The position numbers and the translations under genes are program-made. The notes under the pieces were generated by a model that searched no databases, had not been told where the DNA came from, and saw only the letters and a program-made list of their open reading frames with translations. From positions 338,543,001-338,607,000 of the forward strand of contig NC_092338.1 in assembly GCF_046630445.1 (NCBI RefSeq): a stretch of 64,000 nucleotides of DNA. The letters run 5' to 3'. This stretch comes from Rutidosis leptorrhynchoides. Its lineage: Eukaryota > Streptophyta > Magnoliopsida > Asterales > Asteraceae. Positions 59,450 through 64,000 of the stretch are shown here, piece by piece (the first letter of the stretch is position 1; each line of letters opens with the position of its first letter).

Positions 59450-60796
59450 AATGAAAGGGGTGAATCTTCATCCCAAGCCCGCCATGCTCCTGCTGAGAAC
59501 TTGGAACAACAGGAGGTAGATAACTACTACAAGCAGGATGTACCTCATCCAGTCATGACCTTTTCCGATATGCATTTGGAACAGTTACACCCGAACCTGA
59601 GATTTGACAGACTTTGGATAGATTATCCAAAATATCAACGGGGTTTGCATACTCTTCATTCCAAGGTTGTTGAGGTACCGAGGGTCATAGAATGGGGACC
59701 CTTAGAAGCTGTAGAATTGGCCGGGCCAATTAGGGAATTACTTGTACAGAGGTATGGTAATTCTTCTTTTAATGACTGGATATGTTTATTCACCATACGC
59801 AGACCTGTATATAAAGTATGGTGTGAAGAGTTGTTATGTAGTATAGAGTTGAATGATCGGGTAGCTAGTTTAACCGATCGTTCTTTTATTAGATTTTTGT
59901 TAGGCGGTTCGATGCGCCACATGTCTTTACTGGACATGGCTCAGGCTTTACGTATATATACGCCTGAGGAGTTAGCGTATGCCAATTGTAGAGGATTGAT
60001 ACTAAACGGTAGAAAGATAGATGAGAATTTTGATACACACGGTGTGTGGAGTCAAATGACAAGCCATCACCGTTTCAAAGGGGGAAACTACTCTTATTTG
60101 GATATAGATAGAGCCGAATTAAGAGTGATACATAGGTTTTTAGCTAATTCGATTACACAAAGGGGTAAAAACAAAGAAAAGGTAAATGAACAAGATTTGT
60201 TTTACCATATGTGTATTCGAGACCCACAGAGCGCTGTAAGTATACCATATTGTGTGGGTTATTATTTATCAGCTATGGTTCGGGGGATGCGTCCACATAG
60301 CATAATAGGAGGTGGTATTTTTATTACTTTGATTGGTGAATATCTCGGTGTGGATATAAGTCGGGGGGGATTATTAGTAGAAGAGCCGGAACCCCGCGAC
60401 ACTATAGGTTTAAATGTATACCATGGTGCGAAAGTTTTGAAGCGGCGAAATAACGCCGCAGTACGATACAATGGTAGACATCCACAGGTAGAGAGAAACC
60501 AGCAGCAAGGTAATGTAGGAGGGGGGAATGAGATGCAAGAAATGCATAGGTTTATAGCTTCTCAGGAATACGAAAATGCTAGACAGAGAGCATTTGAAGA
60601 TTGGCAAGTTCATCAGAACCAGATCATAGCGCATTGCCAACATATAGGTAGAAACTATATTCCTACACCGAAACCCGTCTTCCCTCCTTGGTCGATAGAG
60701 ATGCAGCCACCATATCCTACGTATGACCCTGCCGAAGCATTCTATAGCACTTATGGTTATGCGTGGAACCCCTATTGGTACCAATATCATCCTTAG
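59450..60796 (+). CDS. E7 env-position ORF (Athila ORF-1-like), main exon
   Basis: 448 codons open from the splice acceptor to a stop at 60794. Without splicing the frame reaches back only two codons (TTG CAG), and there is no ATG until about codon 37, so an upstream exon is the simplest source of a start (57546-57587, 14 codons). The patterns VYKVWCEELLCSIELND and FIRFLLGGSMRHMSLLDMAQ resemble ATHILA ORF-1 (PF03078). The C-terminus is rich in Tyr, Pro and Trp. No signal peptide, convincing membrane span or furin-like site is visible, so an envelope function is not supported by sequence. E6 carries an open homologue. Confidence 0.68.
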   Translation, partial: NERGESSSQARHAPAENLEQQEVDNYYKQDVPHPVMTFSDMHLEQLHPNLRFDRLWIDYPKYQRGLHTLHSKVVEVPRVIEWGPLEAVELAGPIRELLVQRYGNSSFNDWICLFTIRRPVYKVWCEELLCSIELNDRVASLTDRSFIRFLLGGSMRHMSLLDMAQALRIYTPEELAYANCRGLILNGRKIDENFDTHGVWSQMTSHHRFKGGNYSYLDIDRAELRVIHRFLANSITQRGKNKEKVNEQDLFYHMCIRDPQSAVSIPYCVGYYLSAMVRGMRPHSIIGGGIFITLIGEYLGVDISRGGLLVEEPEPRDTIGLNVYHGAKVLKRRNNAAVRYNGRHPQVERNQQQGNVGGGNEMQEMHRFIASQEYENARQRAFEDWQVHQNQIIAHCQHIGRNYIPTPKPVFPPWSIEMQPPYPTYDPAEAFYSTYGYAWNPYWYQYHP

Positions 60797-62856
60797 TTTA
60801 CTTATTATTTTTTATTATTTTGTAATTTGTAATTATTGATACATTTAATATTTTTGTTAATATTGTAATCATTTTTATAATTATCTAACTTTTATTCTTA
60901 GATTTTAATAATTTTTGAATGTGGGGTAATATACCAAACTTCAAAAATATGTATATATGTTTGCAGTTTATCTTATGTACACAACAGGGTAAAACAACGC
61001 ATTTTCAAAGACTGGCATTAAGTTCAGCAAAAGCAACTAATTTTGACGACAAGATGCAAAATATATGTGAAATAACAACAAGACGGAATGAACAAATGAT
61101 GTGCACCATTTATCATTCAGCAAACAAACGCCAATATATTTGGAAACTTTGGTAAAAATTTAATCATTTTTACACAAATCACCCTCAATAATTTAAATTG
61201 TTACTGATTTCTTGCAAATGAGGGCATTGCAAGATCTTAAGTGTGGGAAGGGGTTAAATTCTTTCGGATTTTAAAATTTTTATATTAAACACTTGGTTAC
61301 CATTAAAAATACTAGTAAAGCAGTAGTTGTATTAGAATCTAGTGCTCTCTGATAAAAAAGAACAGCCCTAGTCTTATATACTGACTACCCAATTCTAGTA
61401 AAATTTTTCAAAATTTTCAATTAAATGAATTCAAAATCATGTTTATACATATTTATAAACGATAAAACTAGGTTTTAACACCGAAATTATTGTTACCTCG
61501 GAAAGGACATAAATTGAGAAACAAACTAAAATGTTAAAATTCATTTAAAATGGAATAGAGGACGATAAAAAGAAAAATAAAAAGCCAAGTGTGGGAAAAT
61601 TTACCAAGTTATTTTAAACATATGTCACATATATTTGTAACAAATAACTGAAAATACTTTTGCTTTGGACTAAACTAAACTGTTTTACCCAATGAAAGAA
61701 AAGAAGAGATGGATCTACACGATGAATCAATTCCATCATTAAAAGGAAGTAAAGTCTTCCGAAAAAGACACGCGCTTCTTGATTTAGGTCATGAAGTTGT
61801 CGTCCAGACCAGCTGTAGGTTGACGAAAAATCTAGAAAAGTCATCACTAAAATCAGCAGGAAATCCACGGACCTCAGCATTAAACAGGGTCGCCAAGTGG
61901 TCAGATTTATCCTAACCATGAGAAGGATTTATCTCGTACAATGGGGGGCACCATGCAAATTAGCTGGATAAGACTAATAAATCAGATCCCCAGAAAGGAT
62001 AATCTCCTTAAAGATTAAAAATCAGCTTTTAAGACTGATATTACTCAATCCTAGAGATTGACCTTAAAGATTGAGAATTCAAACTCATGGAATTCGATGA
62101 TATCTAAACTCGAGCTTAAACGAGAAAATATTTTGATCAAAAAAATTACAAACCGATTTGTTTTCTGAAAACCCTATTTTCAATGCGTTCATTACCATTG
62201 AACGTAAAATCCTAGGAATTCACCTGGAATTCATTAGGTCACCTGAACTAAATCGGGTGTCAACCGTAAGAACGGTGGTTGCATAGTGGTCAAAGACAGG
62301 ACCTTGTGCCAGACCGAAAAATTATAAGGGTGAGCTTTACTATTGCTCCTACCAAGGATAGTAATTGCGTCCGACACGTTATAAACCATAATCAAAAGCA
62401 TGTCACGGGACATTGCCTTAACAGTTGCTTGTTCAACGCTTTCCTTTACAACCGGACGGTAGTTTACCAAAAGGTAATATACGGGACAAGTAAACTGGAC
62501 GTGTTGCTTTCCAAATACAAGGTTAGCAAGTGGGTGACACAAAACCGCAAGTTTTGAGCTAAAATTTTCAAATCTGAAACCCACCAAACCCACAAAAATA
62601 TTTTGCAAACACCGGTAAAGGGTTATTCCGGAAAACTAATCTAGGGTAAAAACTAGATTTCAAAAGATCAAATGTTTTCATAAAGATCCAATTTCCTTAA
62701 TGGATCTAAATTTTTATAGTCATGTGGGACTGTAAACCATATAGTTACTACCATTGTTTATACCGCCGTATAGAAATCACTGATGTACAAAGTGTGAAGA
62801 ATAAAGAAGTGATTCTAGTATTTCAAGACAATATTGCTTGAGGACAAGCAACGCTC
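60797..62856 (+). other. E7 3' noncoding region
   Basis: About 2 kb, collinear with E6 30677-32746. It contains GTGGGG at 60921 and AAGTGTGGG at 61239 and 61587, resembling the polypurine tract. A 78-codon sense ORF at 60919 and antisense ORFs at 61614-61919 and 62234-62608 are present but not accepted as genes. Confidence 0.65.
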
Positions 62857-62871
62857 AAGTGTGGGAATATT
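62857..62871 (+). promoter_or_regulatory. E7 polypurine tract
   Basis: AAGTGTGGGAATATT sits immediately before the 3' LTR start TGATAATGC. Confidence 0.78.
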
Positions 62872-64000
62872 TGATAATGCTAAAAACGAACATATATTTC
62901 ATAGCATTATTCCTCAAGAAAGACAAGCTTTTAGTTGCAATTGTTCTATTTACAAGTGATATTCGTTTAAATAATAAAAGGTGAAGACAAAAGACAGATT
63001 CGACGATTTGAAGACGCAAACGACCAAAAAGCTCAAAAGTACAAAAGACAATCAAAAAGGTTCCAATTATTGATAAGAAACGTCTTGAAATTACAAAAGT
63101 ACAAGATTCAAAACACAAAGTACAAGATATTAAATTGTACGCAAGGACGTTCGAAAATCCGGAACCAGGACCAGAGTCAACTCTTAACGCTCGACGCAAC
63201 GGACTAAAAATTACAAGTTAACTATGTATATAAATATAATATAATATATAATTAATTATATTAATTATATATATATTATATATATATATTAAAAACCGTC
63301 GGCAGCAAGAAACTCCAAGGGTGTGAGCTGTAAATACATCTCCGCGACTCGCGGAGTTTTAAGGGCATTTTGCCGCGAGTCGCGGAGCCCCAATTTTCAA
63401 CTCTGGCTATAAAGCCAACCGAATTCTGATCAAATTTCATCATCTTTTTCTTCCTCTTCATACGTAAAATTTATATTTATATTTATAATTTATATTTTAA
63501 TTTTAATTATAATTCTAATAATAAGGGTATGTTAGCGATTGTTGTAAGGGTGTAAGTCGAAATTCTGTCCGTGTAACGCTACGCTATTTTTAATCATTGT
63601 AAGTTATGTTCAACCTTTTTACATTAATGTCTCGTAGCTAAGTTATTATTATGCTTATTTAAAACGAAGTAATCATGATGTTGGGCTAATTACTAAAATT
63701 GGGTAATTGGGCTTTGTACCATAATTGGGGTTTGGACAAAAGAACGACACTTGTGGAAATTAGACTATGGGCTATTAATGGGCTTTATATTTGTTTAACT
63801 AAATGAAAGTTTGTTAATGTTAATATAAAGATTTACAATTGGGCGTCCCTATAAATTACCATATACACTCGATCGGACACGATGGGCGGGGTATTTATAT
63901 GTACGAATAATCGTTCATTTAACCGGACACGGGAATGAATTAATAGCCACTAGAATAATTAAAACAGGGGTGAAATTACATTCAAGGGTAATTGGTGTAA
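62872..64000 (+). repeat. E7 3' LTR (first 1,129 bp; runs off the window)
   Basis: Matches 48154 to about 49284. Differences noticed: A/G near 48423 versus 63142, T/G near 49093 versus 63809, and a two-base AT-run length change. The GC palindrome pair is at 63340-63385. Confidence 0.93.
63340..63385. repeat. GC palindrome pair in the E7 3' LTR
   Basis: CTCCGCGACTCGCGGAG at 63340-63356 and CCGCGAGTCGCGG at 63373-63385, identical to the 5' LTR pair. Confidence 0.88.

Larger units (their letters stand above)
48154..64000 (+). mobile_element. E7: young, apparently intact Athila-like LTR retrotransposon
   Basis: 5' LTR 48154-50138, primer site, leader, open gag-pol, 138-aa ORF, env-position ORF, polypurine tract and the first 1,129 bp of the 3' LTR. 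The visible LTR parts differ by about two substitutions and a small AT indel, so insertion is recent. From the 5' LTR length the full element should be about 16.7 kb, ending near 64,856. It is the best candidate in this window for a functional Athila-type element. Confidence 0.95.

Noticed and set aside
59444..59452. Translation start of the env-position ORF at 59444
   Set aside because: The codon there is TTG inside the splice acceptor TTTTGCAG, not ATG; it is an artefact of where the frame opens.
59450..60796. Calling this ORF a true envelope glycoprotein
   Set aside because: No signal peptide, clear transmembrane segment or cleavage site is visible. The resemblance is to ATHILA ORF-1, so only its position is env-like.
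60919..61155. 78-codon sense ORF starting ATGTGGGG, open in both E6 (32380-32616) and E7
   Set aside because: All five base differences I found between the copies change the amino acid and none are silent, so there is no sign of protein-level selection. The start overlaps a polypurine-like motif.
62234..62608. Antisense ORFs of 101-124 codons in the E6/E7 3' region (also 61614-61919, 30930-31280, 31618-31923)
   Set aside because: Antisense ORFs are known in some Tat-lineage elements, but here most differences between copies alter the amino acid and the C-termini diverge by frameshift.

Overview
The window is plant nuclear DNA that is almost entirely nested LTR retrotransposons of the Ty3/Gypsy superfamily. 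Two lineages are present: chromovirus (Tekay-like) elements primed by initiator tRNA-Met, and Athila-like elements with a TGGCGCC-type primer site. Their terminal sequences (TGTAACGACCCG, TGTGATGACCCG, CTCATATAGAGGTC) and the ACTGTAGC arrays resemble repeats I associate with Asteraceae. The family is therefore suggested, not proven. Only one ordinary host gene is visible, an intact secreted phytocystatin at 23783-24145 (minus).

Left nest (1-22318). E3 is the 3' end of an old LTR (18676-19855). E1 lies beside it; its 5' LTR runs off the left edge. E1 is non-autonomous: about 3.6 kb inside, no pol, one decayed leader ORF and a decayed poly(A)-binding-protein fragment. The 3' LTR of E1 is split by E2 (7060-18095, minus), with a TCAAC target duplication. 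E2 has LTRs that look identical, one intact 1472-aa gag-pol with a chromodomain, and an extra acidic ORF with SUMO-interaction-like motifs. E4 (19921-22318, minus) is a gutted chromovirus keeping RNase H, integrase and chromodomain.

Host island (22319-25853). It holds two LINE remnants, a 133-bp near-perfect foldback element, the cystatin gene, two SINEs with clear target duplications, AT microsatellites and a short LTR scrap.

Right nest (25854-64000). E5 is an old chromovirus derivative (minus). Its pol remnant is split by E6, an Athila-like element (28682-45124, minus, AAGAC duplication). Its right LTR is split by E7, a young Athila-like element (48154 to beyond the window, plus). E6 and E7 belong to one family with the order LTR, primer site, leader, gag-pol, 138-aa zinc-finger-like ORF, env-position ORF, long 3' region, polypurine tract, LTR. 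E7 is open throughout. E6 has two nonsense codons in gag-pol and has lost its primer site.

The most interesting system is the 3' half of the E6/E7 family. The env-position ORF has no ATG at its 5' end. It begins exactly at a splice acceptor, and a strong donor just after the 138-aa ORF would supply an in-frame ATG and 14 codons. This arrangement is present in both copies. The 138-aa ORF shows more silent than replacement differences between copies. Paired GC-rich palindromes recur in the LTRs, leader and intron of the same elements. These are sequence-based inferences and no transcript evidence was available.
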